From the NCBI GenBank assembly GCA_019359095.1, contig JAHHHZ010000034.1:29283-93282 (forward strand): a stretch of DNA of 64,000 nucleotides, in the 5' to 3' direction. Position numbers and translations under genes: made by a program. The notes beneath the pieces were generated by a model. It saw only the letters and a program-made list of their open reading frames with translations, was not told the DNA's origin and searched no databases. This document shows positions 50,447-61,189 of this stretch, one piece after another (position 1 is the stretch's first letter; each line of letters opens with the position of its first letter). This stretch comes from Pleurocapsa minor HA4230-MV1. GTDB lineage: Bacteria; Cyanobacteriota; Cyanobacteriia; Cyanobacteriales; Xenococcaceae.

Positions 50447-50890
50447 ATGGGGATGAAAAAAGTTGCCGCTTTAGGGCTAGATGTAGGTAGGAAGCGAATG
50501 GGAGTGGCAGGCTGCGACGGTACTGGTCTAATTGCCACAGGTTTAACTACAATTAGGCGAACGAATTGGGCAGAAGACATTCGGCAGTTAAAAGAGATTG
50601 TGGCAGAAAGAGAAATCGAGATCTTAGTAATTGGTTTACCCTACAGGCTCGACGGAACATTAGGCTCTCAGGCAAAACAGGTGCAGAAATTTGCCGAACG
50701 AATTTCCCGAATTCTACAGCTACCTTTTGACTATGTAGATGAGCGTTTAACCTCTGTTGAAGCAGAAGAACAGCTAAAAGCTCAAAAACAATTTTCTACC
50801 CGCAATAAGGGGGCAATCGATCGCCGTGCAGCAGCTATCATTCTACAGCAGTGGCTGGATGCACGACGTTTTGAAAGAGTGGAAAACTAG
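50447..50890 (+). CDS. ruvX: RuvX/YqgF family Holliday junction resolvase-like protein
   Basis: An RNase H-fold protein of 147 residues used in 16S rRNA 5' processing and, in some species, junction resolution. Motifs are ALGLDVGRKRMGVAGCD (residues 8-24; first Asp), ILVIGLPYRLDGTLGSQ (about 63-79), VDERLTSVEAEE (about 103-114) and the C-terminal RRAAAIILQQWLD, where an Asp precedes (GAIDRRAAA). All family acidic positions look present. Start ATG 50447 could instead be the ATG two codons later. Its 3' end overlaps the converging gene by 4 bases. Confidence 0.92.
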   Translation: MGMKKVAALGLDVGRKRMGVAGCDGTGLIATGLTTIRRTNWAEDIRQLKEIVAEREIEILVIGLPYRLDGTLGSQAKQVQKFAERISRILQLPFDYVDERLTSVEAEEQLKAQKQFSTRNKGAIDRRAAAIILQQWLDARRFERVEN

Positions 50891-51627
50891 ATTGGCATCG
50901 CATCAGATATATTAAGCTTGGCGATTGGTTTTTCGATCAAGCAGTGCCAGTGACAGGTAAATAAATCAGGCTGCTGTGTCTTTAGAGTAATTAGAGCTGG
51001 TGCAGCAGGAAAAGGCCATAGTCGATCAAAAACAATTTCGCCATTATGGAAGCTAAATTGCAATAAATAGGTTGCGGGGGTTGCTGATAAAGAATCTAGT
51101 AACTCCTCTGCTAGACCATGGAGAGATTTCTGCTGGCGCTGGGGTATAGCCACGGGGTGTTCATAGGAGTTAGGCATCGAGCCTTCGCCAATTACCTCAC
51201 CAAATAGCGGTTTATCAGTTAAGACAATTGGCAGCCAAAGATGACCCAACCAAGAATCGCCAACGCTAGTTTTGAATCCAAGATTCTTTTCTACCCAGCG
51301 TCTTCGAGCATTAATATCTTTGCAGGCAGAATAAATTCTTCTTTGGGGAAACTCAAAATAGTCTGGTAACTGAATTGTCAGAGGACAGTAAATTGTATCG
51401 GTGATTCTGTCTTTTTTAATCGCTTTAGAATTTTTTGACCATAAAGTAGCAGCAGATACTATTTCTACTATTCTAGATGGTGAGGTTTCTAAAATATTAC
51501 GCTGTAAAGCTTCGACCATTTTTTGAGTTACAGGCGACGCTGAGATCATTTGACCTTGATCGCTAACTTCAGCGTTAATAATAATTACAACTTTTTCCAT
51601 TCCCCTTCCGTTATGAGATTTTGTCAT
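50887..51627 (-). CDS. Conserved hypothetical protein, 246 aa
   Basis: Not recognised. A soluble 246-residue protein. Notable parts: KVVIIINAEVSDQGQMI at the start of the fold, RIYSACKDINARRRWVEKNLGF, SWLGHLWLPIVLTDKPLFGEVIGEG, a helix LHGLAEELLDSLSAT and a C-terminal beta part with FDRLWPFPAAPALI and CHWHCLIE. The clustered His/Cys/Trp near the C-terminus (TCHWHC) could bind a metal. The true start may be the ATG at about 51600 (MEKVVIIINAEV), since the first nine residues look unstructured. It converges on ruvX with a 4-base overlap of the stops. Confidence 0.6.
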   Translation of the reverse strand: MTKSHNGRGMEKVVIIINAEVSDQGQMISASPVTQKMVEALQRNILETSPSRIVEIVSAATLWSKNSKAIKKDRITDTIYCPLTIQLPDYFEFPQRRIYSACKDINARRRWVEKNLGFKTSVGDSWLGHLWLPIVLTDKPLFGEVIGEGSMPNSYEHPVAIPQRQQKSLHGLAEELLDSLSATPATYLLQFSFHNGEIVFDRLWPFPAAPALITLKTQQPDLFTCHWHCLIEKPIAKLNISDAMPI

Positions 51628-52047
51628 AGCTGTTGTAAGTCGAACAATATTTTTCCCTGATTTGAATGCTTAAATGCTGAGTCGTTGATTTAGTGAAGTC
51701 TGTTATGCGAAAAAATAGTCCGTAATGTTAATGGGCATAGTTGAATTGTGAATCATTTGGCAGTTAATGCTGCCCGTGATGGGAACAGAAAAGTTCAGAT
51801 GCTACTAAAATATATTAGCTGAAAACCCTGGTGATGCTGTATTTGCGTTAACTACTTGAGAATAATTATTTCCCTGAGTCAAGGTCTGGCTTTAGGCAGT
51901 ATTTATCATAATCGCTTTGCTACTAGATTTTCAAGACAATCGGTAAATAAGTTAATAATTCAACAACTTAAACATTAAGATAACAAATTAACCGAATAGT
52001 AATGATTTAGCTACTCTAAACTAGAAGAAAACATAACTGGCTAGTTT
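51628..52047. other. Gene-free region upstream of the sucC-like gene
   Basis: 420 bases with moderate AT content between divergent genes. I see no RNA gene, no strong palindrome and no convincing short ORF. Confidence 0.4.
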
Positions 52048-53280
52048 ATGGAACTATTAGAGTATCAAGCTAAAGAATTATTTAGAATAGTTGGGATTCC
52101 TATTTTACCTTCTTTAACTATCCGAGATGCCAGAAAAATTAAGCAGCTACAAATCCCCTATCCCGTAGTTTTGAAGTCTCAAGTTCGCTCTGGAGGGCGA
52201 GGTAAAGCTGGTGGAGTAAAGTTTGTGGCGAATACTATTGATGCGATCGCTGCTGCTCGGAGTATATTTAATCTGTCTATTTTGGGGGAATATCCCGAAG
52301 TAGTTTTGGCAGAGGCACACTACAACACTGAAAGAGAGTTATTTTTGGCAATAGTGCTTGATTATGACCTACGATGTCCTGTACTGCTAGGTTCAGCCTG
52401 GGGAGGCATGAACACTGATTCCTTGTTGGCAAATCTACAGCAAGTTGCGATTACTGAAGATTTTACGCTGTTTTATGCTCGCCATTTGGCTGCTCGTATG
52501 GGTCTATCGGGAAATTTGATTTGTTCAGTTAGCGAGATTATTGCCAAGATGTATCGTTTGTTTAAAGAGCAAGACCTAGATCTGATCGAAATTAATCCTT
52601 TGGGAGTTAATGCCCAAGGTGAGTTGATGGCTTTAGATGGCAAAATCAAGATTAATGACCATGCTTTAGCTCGACAGCCAATCGCTGTAACCTTGAATTT
52701 TTCAGCACAACAACGAGAAAGTATTCACCAGAGTAATTGGCAAACTCAGAGAAATTTTAGCCAGGTTAGCTGGCGTTGGCTTGATTGGCAGCACCAGAAT
52801 GGACAAGTAGCGATGATTTGTAGTAGTTTTGATTCTGCTGTATTAACCCGAGAGTTGTTAGCCCAAAATAAAGTTGTTCCCGCTTGCAGTGCTTTAATTG
52901 AGAATAGTTTAGCCACCGAGATAGATAATCTCCAGCTTTATCGAGAGCAGTTACTCAGTATTTTGCAGGAAATAAAGTCTTGGGCAGGAATTAAGGTGAT
53001 TATCTTGAATATTTGGGACACAGAAGCCGTAAACCGCGAAATTGTGCAAACTGTTGTTAATTATTGCCAGGTGTTACAGGAAGTTGCTGGATCGACCCCT
53101 AAAGAACAAATTCAAGTTAAGGAAGAGATAAAGCAGTCTGGGTCGAGTGTTCCTTATTTTGTCTTGCGTTTGCTAAATCACACTAGTCTTAAAGATTTAC
53201 CCCTCTGTGAGCAGATTTATTTATCTAGCAGTTTAGAGGAAAGTATTAATCAGACGATCGCCGTAGTTAAATCTAGTTAA
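52048..53280 (+). CDS. sucC: Succinate-CoA ligase beta subunit-like protein, divergent
   Basis: The 410-residue protein has a good N-terminal ATP-grasp half: MELLEYQAKELFRIVGIPILPS, VVLKSQVRSGGRGKAGGVKF (about 40-59) and LIEINPLGVNAQGELMALDGKIKIND (about 178-203), with the Mg2+-binding Glu/Asn/Asp. The C-terminal flavodoxin-like half is poorly kept. The canonical glycine-rich loops that face the phospho-His of the alpha subunit (GNIGC...NGAGLAM and FGGI-x2-CD) are replaced by NGQVAMICSSFDSAV and NIWDTEAVN. Length is slightly above the usual 390-400. It is followed 7 bases on by the alpha-like gene or 64 bases if that gene starts at its ATG. A true ligase of the TCA cycle is possible but not certain. 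Confidence 0.75.
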   Translation: MELLEYQAKELFRIVGIPILPSLTIRDARKIKQLQIPYPVVLKSQVRSGGRGKAGGVKFVANTIDAIAAARSIFNLSILGEYPEVVLAEAHYNTERELFLAIVLDYDLRCPVLLGSAWGGMNTDSLLANLQQVAITEDFTLFYARHLAARMGLSGNLICSVSEIIAKMYRLFKEQDLDLIEINPLGVNAQGELMALDGKIKINDHALARQPIAVTLNFSAQQRESIHQSNWQTQRNFSQVSWRWLDWQHQNGQVAMICSSFDSAVLTRELLAQNKVVPACSALIENSLATEIDNLQLYREQLLSILQEIKSWAGIKVIILNIWDTEAVNREIVQTVVNYCQVLQEVAGSTPKEQIQVKEEIKQSGSSVPYFVLRLLNHTSLKDLPLCEQIYLSSSLEESINQTIAVVKSS

Positions 53281-53287
53281 AGTAATT

Positions 53288-54244
53288 TTGCGCTCAGATT
53301 TTGTTCTGCTATTCAATCCATCTCTCACTGTATTTATTCTCTCTATGAATTGGTCTCATCCCAACAAGGTTATTATTCAAGGAATTACTGACGATCGAGC
53401 AATTTTTTGCGCTCTGCACATGAAGGCTTTGGGGACAGACGTTGTCGCTGGAGTTAGCCCTGGTAAGGGAGGTACTACAGTAGAAGGTGTGCCTGTTTTT
53501 GACCTAGTTGAACAAGTACAGACAGAGATTGGAGAAATCGAGCTAAGCTTAATTTTTGTTGACCCCTATCAGGTGCTTGATGCTGCCAAAGAAGCGATCG
53601 CTGCTGGTATTCGCCAAATTATTATTTTTACCCCCAGAGTTCCTCCTCAAGATACGATTGAATTGATTAGATGCGCCCAAAAAACTAATACTTTGATTTT
53701 AGGCCCTGGAAGTCATGGAATCATTATTCCGCAAAAAGTCTGCTTAGGTAATTTACAGCCTCAGTTTTATCAACCAGGAACAGTAGGCTTAATTACTTCT
53801 AGTCGGCATTTTGGCTATGAAGTGGCGGCTGAATTAAATGCAGCTAAGTTAGGTCAGTCGATGATTGTGAGCGTGGGTAATGACCGTATTATTGGCTCTG
53901 ATTTAGCTTACTGGCTGGCAGCTCTTAACCAGGATTCTAACACCAAAGCAATTGTGGCTATAGGACAGAGGGTTAATCAGATTAACTCGATTATTGCCTA
54001 CAGCAAAGATCGCGGTTACGATAAGCCGATAGTCGTCTACTTCGCAGGCTTAAAAGCTCCCCAGACCAAAGTTTATCGTGATGCTCTGACCATCATTAGT
54101 AATCAGTTATCAGCTTCCGTTCCTGTGGTTAATCGCGATCGCCAAACCGCTGCTCAGTTACGCAAAATTGGGCTGAAAATAGCCAAAAAACCCAGCGAAA
54201 TTCCCCCGATTATTCAAAAAGCTCTAGCTAGAGAGAGCAGTTAA
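53288..54244 (+). CDS. sucD: Succinate-CoA ligase alpha subunit-like protein lacking the phospho-histidine motif
   Basis: The probable start is ATG 53345 (MNWSHPNKVIIQGITDD), which aligns with family N-termini; the TTG at 53288 adds 19 unlikely residues. From there: CoA-binding KVIIQGIT, GVSPGKGGTTVEGVPVFD, DPYQVLDAAKEAIAAGIRQIIIFTP and GSHGIIIPQK, then SSRHFGYEVAAELNAAKLGQS. In canonical SucD the active-site His lies in GRRMGHAGAIISG; here the aligned stretch reads QTKVYRDALTIISN, with no His. The upstream GEIGGTAEE is GQRVNQINS. So the usual phosphate-shuttling residue and its supporting Glu are missing. It is paired with the sucC-like gene. Confidence 0.75.
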   Translation: MRSDFVLLFNPSLTVFILSMNWSHPNKVIIQGITDDRAIFCALHMKALGTDVVAGVSPGKGGTTVEGVPVFDLVEQVQTEIGEIELSLIFVDPYQVLDAAKEAIAAGIRQIIIFTPRVPPQDTIELIRCAQKTNTLILGPGSHGIIIPQKVCLGNLQPQFYQPGTVGLITSSRHFGYEVAAELNAAKLGQSMIVSVGNDRIIGSDLAYWLAALNQDSNTKAIVAIGQRVNQINSIIAYSKDRGYDKPIVVYFAGLKAPQTKVYRDALTIISNQLSASVPVVNRDRQTAAQLRKIGLKIAKKPSEIPPIIQKALARESS

Positions 54245-54371
54245 AACATCAGGCATTTAAATAAATCATGCAGCTTGGAACTAAAGTTTTAATAAAATGT
54301 TTTTTATCGGCGAAAATTTTAGTAAAACACTTAATATACGGTAAAATCTGAACATTAAAACCACCTCTGAC

Positions 54372-55514
54372 ATGTCTAACATCAACACAATTAGTATTGC
54401 CATTATTGGCTGCGGTTTTGTAGCAGATTATTATTTAACCACCTTAAAAAACTATCCAGAACTCAAAATAACGGGAGTTTACGATTTAGATTTAGCTAGA
54501 AGTCAAGATTTTGCTCAACATTACGGAGTGGATATCTATCAATCCCTAGATGAACTATTAAGCGATCGCCAAGTTCAGTTAGTTGTAAATCTGACCAATC
54601 CGAAAAGCCATTTTGAAATTAATTTAGCCTGTCTATTAGCAGACAAGCACGTTTATTCGGAAAAACCGCTGGCAATGAAGCTAGAGGAGGCAGAAAAACT
54701 AGTGGCACTCGCCGAACAAAAAGGGCTGCATCTGTCATCAGCACCCTGTAGTCTTCTGGGGGAAACGGCACAAACCATCTGGAAAGCATTACGCGAAGAG
54801 ACAATCGGCAAAGTTTATGTCGTTTATAGTGAAATGGATGATGGTTTAGTCCATAAAATGCCTTATCAAGCATGGGTTAGTCAATCAGGTACACCCTGGC
54901 CATATAAAGATGAATTTGAAGTAGGCTGTACCTTAGAACACGCAGGATATTATCTTTCTTGGTTTCCTGCTTTTTTTGGGCGCGCAGAGAGCGTGACAGG
55001 CTTTAGTTCTACCTTAGTTGAAGACAAAAAGACGGAGATTCCCTTAGATCATAATGCTCCCGATTTTTCTGTCGCCTGCATCAAATTTGCCTCGGGAGTA
55101 GTAGTTCGATTGACCTGTAGTATTGTGGCAGCCCACGATCATTCTTTAAGAATATTTGGCGATCGCGGTATTTTGAGTACCCCCGACTCCTGGTTTTATA
55201 ATGCTCCTGTCCATATCAGAAGGCGGTTTAAGATCAGAAGAAAAATGATCGTCAGTCCGATTAAACAAAAATATCCTTTGATGGGTACTAAAACAAAATA
55301 TAGCTACCGTGGCGCTTTTCAGATGGATTTTGCCCGTGGTATTGCTGAAATTGCTGATGCTATCAGAGAAGATCGTCCCTGTCGTCTTTCGGCGAGATAT
55401 TCTCTCCACGTAAATGAATTAGTATTAGCAATTCATCATGCAACGGAAAGTAATTCCACCTATCAGGTTAAGTCTACTTTTGAACCAATTAAGCCAATGT
55501 CATGGGCGATGTAA
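54372..55514 (+). CDS. Gfo/Idh/MocA family oxidoreductase
   Basis: NAD(P)-dependent sugar or cyclitol dehydrogenase type of 380 residues. The Rossmann motif is IAIIGCGFVADYYL (about 8-21). Then come VVNLTNPKSHFEI, the conserved EKP in HVYSEKPLAMKLEEAE (about 94-109) and, in the C-terminal barrel domain, CTLEHAGYYLSWFPAFFG, which supplies the acid/base His region. No signal peptide. It is followed 23 bases later by a second family member, so the two may act in one pathway of sugar-nucleotide or cyclitol modification. The substrate is not visible. Confidence 0.87.
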   Translation: MSNINTISIAIIGCGFVADYYLTTLKNYPELKITGVYDLDLARSQDFAQHYGVDIYQSLDELLSDRQVQLVVNLTNPKSHFEINLACLLADKHVYSEKPLAMKLEEAEKLVALAEQKGLHLSSAPCSLLGETAQTIWKALREETIGKVYVVYSEMDDGLVHKMPYQAWVSQSGTPWPYKDEFEVGCTLEHAGYYLSWFPAFFGRAESVTGFSSTLVEDKKTEIPLDHNAPDFSVACIKFASGVVVRLTCSIVAAHDHSLRIFGDRGILSTPDSWFYNAPVHIRRRFKIRRKMIVSPIKQKYPLMGTKTKYSYRGAFQMDFARGIAEIADAIREDRPCRLSARYSLHVNELVLAIHHATESNSTYQVKSTFEPIKPMSWAM

Positions 55515-55537
55515 CTAGCAATTAGTTTTTTTTAAAT

Positions 55538-56632
55538 ATGTCATCACAACCTATTCGCTGGGGAATTATCGGCACAGGATTTATAGCGGGCGAATTTGCT
55601 AAAGGATTAAAATCAGTTCCCCAAGCTCAACTAATCGGGGTTGCTTCTCGAAAAGCTGCCAATGCGCAAACGTTTAGCCAAGTATTTGGCATCCCGCGTT
55701 TTTATCATAGCTGTGAAGAATTGGTGCAAGATCCCGATATCGATGTTGTCTACATTGGCACCCCTAATTATACTCACAAAGATCTGAGTATTTTGTGTTT
55801 AGAAGCAGGAAAACCAATTCTGTGCGAAAAACCTTTTACTGTTAATGCTGCTCAAGCTCAGGAAGTAATTGAAGTCGCCCGTCGCCAACAGTTATTCTGC
55901 ATGGAGGCGATGTGGATGCGCTTTATGCCTTTGGTTCAACAGGTAAAAACCATGATTGAACAGGGAGAAATCGGTCAGGTGAGAATGCTCACGGCAGACT
56001 TTGGTTATGTCGTTAACGCTAACAGCAGTAGCCACCTTAATACTTTAGAGCAAGGAGGAGGAGTGTTACTCGATCGCGGTATTTATGGGCTTTCTCTGGC
56101 GTATTATCTTTTGGGTGAACCATCTGGTATCCAGACTCAGGCAAATCTTCTAGATACAGGAGTAGATGAACAATCTGCGGTGCTGTTAAATTATGCTCAA
56201 GGGGCATTAGCCGTTTTAGCTCAATCTCTTGGGACAGAAAGCTCTAATCAAGCCACGATCATGGGTAGTAAGGGGAGAATTACTCTAGACAGACTGTTTA
56301 TTATGCCCGAAAAAATTTCCGTCACTAAGTTTCCTGAAGCTACAACTAATTCTTTTGCCTCTCCTTTAACACCTCCTAGCAGTAAACAAAAGCTGATGGC
56401 GAAAGTTAAGCAAAACTCTCTAGTTAGACGAGTCTATCTTTCCCTGGCGAGTTTATTAAACTCACGAGCAACTACAGTTAAACCTTTGGTAGGAAATGGC
56501 TATAACTACGAAGCAGCAGAAGTAGTTAGATGTCTGCAAAACGGCGAGCTAGAAAGTAAGGTTATGCCTTTAGACGAAACATTAAAGATTATGGCAACTA
56601 TGGATCAGATTCGCAGTCAGTGGTCTAAATAA
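55538..56632 (+). CDS. Gfo/Idh/MocA family oxidoreductase
   Basis: 364 residues: Rossmann motif WGIIGTGFIAGEFAKGL (about 7-23), VVYIGTPNYTHKDLS, CEKPFTVNAAQAQEVI with the EKP Lys (about 96) and, in the C-terminal half, EAMWMRFMPLVQQVK, GGGVLLDRGIYGLSLAYYLLG and NGYNYEAAEVVRCL. These are close to trans-1,2-dihydrobenzene/glucose-fructose-oxidoreductase-type members. It is only distantly similar to the preceding gene, so the pair is not a recent tandem duplication. Cotranscription is likely from the 23-base spacing. Confidence 0.88.
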   Translation: MSSQPIRWGIIGTGFIAGEFAKGLKSVPQAQLIGVASRKAANAQTFSQVFGIPRFYHSCEELVQDPDIDVVYIGTPNYTHKDLSILCLEAGKPILCEKPFTVNAAQAQEVIEVARRQQLFCMEAMWMRFMPLVQQVKTMIEQGEIGQVRMLTADFGYVVNANSSSHLNTLEQGGGVLLDRGIYGLSLAYYLLGEPSGIQTQANLLDTGVDEQSAVLLNYAQGALAVLAQSLGTESSNQATIMGSKGRITLDRLFIMPEKISVTKFPEATTNSFASPLTPPSSKQKLMAKVKQNSLVRRVYLSLASLLNSRATTVKPLVGNGYNYEAAEVVRCLQNGELESKVMPLDETLKIMATMDQIRSQWSK

Positions 56633-57028
56633 CCTGAGTTTGTATTCAACAGTGAGTCCTAAAGGATTAGCTCGCAAGCTCGCGTCACAATGAGCAATGA
56701 TCATTGAAAAAAGAGGTCTTAAACCTGATTAATCCTACTTCTACATAACTATTAAAATATATAATTTGTTACTGAAATTTTGCCAATTTAATTCAATTTA
56801 ATTATTCGCTCATCCGCCAGATATACACGGCAAAACAAAATAATATTTACTTAACAATAATGTATGTGAAAAGACTTATTTTTTAAGAGAAAATTTGGCA
56901 ATCCGTTGAATTTATTAGATTAATTTATCAGACTAAAGATTGATTGATTCTCTAAACGAAAAGAATAAGCTTATCTCAAGATTGAAAAACAATCGCAAAT
57001 CTTTATTCATATCTGGAGATATATAGTA
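56633..57028. other. Intergenic region with a partial palindromic repeat
   Basis: About 395 bases. It opens with a short copy of the palindromic family (TCCTAAAGGA at about 56657 followed by GCTCGCAAGCTCGCGTCAC). The rest is AT-rich. No RNA gene seen. AGGAGA-type purines lie near 57015 before the next start. Confidence 0.45.
56657..56690. repeat. Dispersed palindromic repeat, short copy
   Basis: TCCTAAAGGATTAGCTC and CGCAAGCTCGCGTCAC match the left part of the block at 11530-11565. No right half is found. Confidence 0.65.
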
Positions 57029-57310
57029 ATGAAACTTTCACATTTATACAAACTTTCAGGCGCGGGCTTGCTGGCGCTTAGTTTGGCAGTTATTCCTTTT
57101 AGTGCTTTAGCACAGGGACAGACAGAAACAGATTCAACTGAGGTTGTTACAACTGAAGATGATAATTCTGAATGGGGATGGTTAGGCCTACTTGGTTTGT
57201 TGGGGTTAGCTGGGCTTGCTGGCAAGAATAAGCATCGCGATAATAGTACTCATCGTGAGGTTGGAACTGCCCAACCTTTTCCTGATACGCCTTCTCGTCG
57301 TATCGATTGA
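57029..57310 (+). CDS. WGxxGxxG family small exported protein
   Basis: A 93-residue protein with a Sec-type signal peptide (about residues 1-29, ending SALAQG, cleavage after ALA). A short acidic stretch (ETDSTEVVTTEDDNSE) follows, then the hydrophobic WGWLGLLGLLGLAGLAG motif (about 49-66) and a basic KNKHRDN stop. The tail is polar. This WG-x2-G-x2-G layout is a recurring small-protein family in cyanobacteria; function is unknown and a sorting or membrane-anchor role is only suggested. Start ATG 57029 is preceded by GGAGAT at about 57016. Confidence 0.78.
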   Translation: MKLSHLYKLSGAGLLALSLAVIPFSALAQGQTETDSTEVVTTEDDNSEWGWLGLLGLLGLAGLAGKNKHRDNSTHREVGTAQPFPDTPSRRID

Positions 57311-58895
<1,585 letters not shown>

Positions 58896-59281
58896 TCCAC
58901 ATTCGATCGCATGGCTTTTTAATTAGTTAACCTAAAATCTCAACTATCTAAGCTATTAGTCAGCAAATGATCATAAATAATTGATTGCGAACTAATGTAA
59001 GCTAAATTAATTCGCATTTCTTGGTGTTTGAGTTAAAATTATGCTTAAAATAAGCGCTTGTTTTAAGCATAGTAATTATTTAGTACTAAAATAGCCAATT
59101 ATTGACAATAATTCTCTATGAAGAGATTTTCCGACAAAAATAAAGATTAGATGAAATTTAGGACATTGCCCTTAAAATTTATAAAATAGCTGGGGTAAAT
59201 ACTGACCTTTTTGTATTGTAGATTCTCAATATCAGTTGATTGACTTAAGTAAAATTGTTTATATATCTTTTTAACTAGCTA
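58896..59281. other. Intergenic region between serS and the TPR gene
   Basis: 386 AT-rich bases. The only clear structure is the 30-base hairpin at 59041-59070. The likely promoter of the TPR gene lies downstream of it. Confidence 0.45.
59041..59070. promoter_or_regulatory. 30-base near-perfect palindrome upstream of the TPR gene
   Basis: Arms ATGCTTAAAA (59041-59050) and TTTTAAGCAT (59061-59070) are exact complements, and the centre AAGCGCTT (59052-59059) is itself a palindrome. Only one internal position does not pair. It lies about 145 bases after serS and 210 before the TPR gene, and could be an operator, a terminator for serS, or a dispersed repeat. Confidence 0.5.
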
Positions 59282-61189
59282 ATGTTCAAGCTATTGCAAA
59301 ATTTTTTTCACAGCGAAACTAAGCCAACAGAGACGGCGATCGTCAAGTCCGATGACTCGGATTGGGAGGCACAAATTGCTCAAGCAGATGTTTTCTGGGA
59401 ACAAGGAAAATTAAACGAAGCCCTGGCAATCTATGATTTAGCAATTGAACAAAATCCTAACTTACCCGAAATTAAGCAGCGTTTAGCAGGGCGGATTAAA
59501 CAGCAAGCAGATCTTGCCGTCGCTTACCAAAGATTAGCTATGGGTTTGAAAAAACAAGGAAAAATTGAGCAAGCCGCTAATTACTATCGTCAAGCAATTA
59601 ATCTTAAAGCTTTGGCAGGAAATACTAAAAATCAATTATTGCGTTCCAATGTTGTTCCTGTCAAAAAATCGCCCATTCCTCTTGCTAATTTAAAAGAAGC
59701 GGCTTTTTCTTTTCAACCCTTAACTAATAATTTTGCGATCGCCAAGGTAACTTCAGCACCGCCAGTCTCACCCAACCTGAAGCCAGAATTTGACCCTACT
59801 CCCAATTTTTCGCCTCGGATCAAAGCAGTTAATCCTCAGCAGGCAAAACAAATAGACTGGGAAACGGCTCAGGTATACTTTCAAAAGGCATTAGAGCATC
59901 TGGAAAAACAGGAATGGGAACAGTCAGCACTAGCCTGTAAAAAAGCCACGCAAATCATGCCTAAGATGGCAGAAGCCTATAAGATTTGGGGTAATGCTCT
60001 CCAAAGAATGGGTCAAACTGGACAGGCAATGGCTTGTTACGCTAAAGCAGTAGAGCTTAAACCCAACTTAGCGGAAGTCTATGCGGGAATTGCTGATATT
60101 TATGCTCAACAATTAAAATGGCAGCAGGCAATTAAGCATTATCAAAAGGCGATTATTATCAAGCCAAGTGTGAAAATATATCGTAAACTTGCAGCAATCT
60201 GGCAAGAAGTAGATGAAGCTGAAAAAGCAGAGTTTAGTCTTTATCAGGCTACAGAACTGGAGTTAGCTGAAAGCTTAAGTAGCAAAAAATCTTTAGATTT
60301 AGAATTAGCGGCAATTGACCACAATAATATCGAAGATGCTGTCAAAGCTTATTGTCGAGTAGCAAAAAAGTTAGAGCAGAATAATCAGTGGCAAAAGGCT
60401 TCATTATACTATCGGCAGGCTATTAGCTTAAGTATGTCCCGTCCTGTTCTAGCGCCATCAAAATCAGCCCAAAATCAGCCAGAGTTATCTCGGATTTTGC
60501 AGTCGCAGTCTCCCACAAAAGATACTATAAGCCAGTTGGATAAAGCAATTCAACGTTATTATAAGCAAGCAAAGTTGCAGCCCAATTCTCCTAAAGTTTA
60601 TACAGATCTGGGTAATCTTTATGCCAAGAAGAATAATTTTGCCGAAGCGATCGCCTGCTATCGTCAAGCTATTAAGTTAAACCGTCAATATCCTAACGCA
60701 CACCTGAGTTTGGCAAGAACCTTATTCAAGGCAGGAAAGCAGCAAGAATTTGTCAAAGAGATGCAGCTAGCTTTGGCTTTACAGCCTAATATTGGTACGG
60801 CAATGGATCGTTTTCATCTGGCAGATGCCTTAGTTGAGCAAAATCAAGAACAACAAGCAATTGGTTTTTATCATCAAGCGGTAACTCTCGATCCTACGTT
60901 TTCTCCTTCGTATCATCGTTTAAGCGACATTTTAAGTAGACAAGGGAAACACGATCGGGCGATCGCTGTTTTAGAACAGGGAATTCAGCAAAATCCACAA
61001 AATCCCGAATCCTATTATTTCTTGGCGCATCAATGGGAACAGTTGGAAGAATGGAACAATGCCGTTAAATCTTACAGTCGAGTATTAGAAATAGAGCCGA
61101 AATATCCCGAAGCATCGAAAAAATTAAATCATGCTCTGGCACAGAAACTTAAGCTTAACTTTCAAGCGCAAAGCAAATCTAACAATTAA
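59282..61189 (+). CDS. Large TPR-repeat protein
   Basis: A 635-residue protein built of tetratricopeptide repeats: one near the N-terminus (QADVFWEQGKLNEALAIYDLAIEQNPNLPE, described by position 35-64), a further group at about 190-300 and another at about 430-620. It has no signal peptide; the amphipathic N-terminus (MFKLLQNFFHSE) could touch a membrane. TPR arrays serve as protein docking platforms, and no enzymatic domain is attached. It may act with unlinked partners. The stop TAA at 61187-61189 is made from the TA target plus the first A of the following MITE, so the original C-terminus was probably longer or different. Confidence 0.82.
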   Translation: MFKLLQNFFHSETKPTETAIVKSDDSDWEAQIAQADVFWEQGKLNEALAIYDLAIEQNPNLPEIKQRLAGRIKQQADLAVAYQRLAMGLKKQGKIEQAANYYRQAINLKALAGNTKNQLLRSNVVPVKKSPIPLANLKEAAFSFQPLTNNFAIAKVTSAPPVSPNLKPEFDPTPNFSPRIKAVNPQQAKQIDWETAQVYFQKALEHLEKQEWEQSALACKKATQIMPKMAEAYKIWGNALQRMGQTGQAMACYAKAVELKPNLAEVYAGIADIYAQQLKWQQAIKHYQKAIIIKPSVKIYRKLAAIWQEVDEAEKAEFSLYQATELELAESLSSKKSLDLELAAIDHNNIEDAVKAYCRVAKKLEQNNQWQKASLYYRQAISLSMSRPVLAPSKSAQNQPELSRILQSQSPTKDTISQLDKAIQRYYKQAKLQPNSPKVYTDLGNLYAKKNNFAEAIACYRQAIKLNRQYPNAHLSLARTLFKAGKQQEFVKEMQLALALQPNIGTAMDRFHLADALVEQNQEQQAIGFYHQAVTLDPTFSPSYHRLSDILSRQGKHDRAIAVLEQGIQQNPQNPESYYFLAHQWEQLEEWNNAVKSYSRVLEIEPKYPEASKKLNHALAQKLKLNFQAQSKSNN

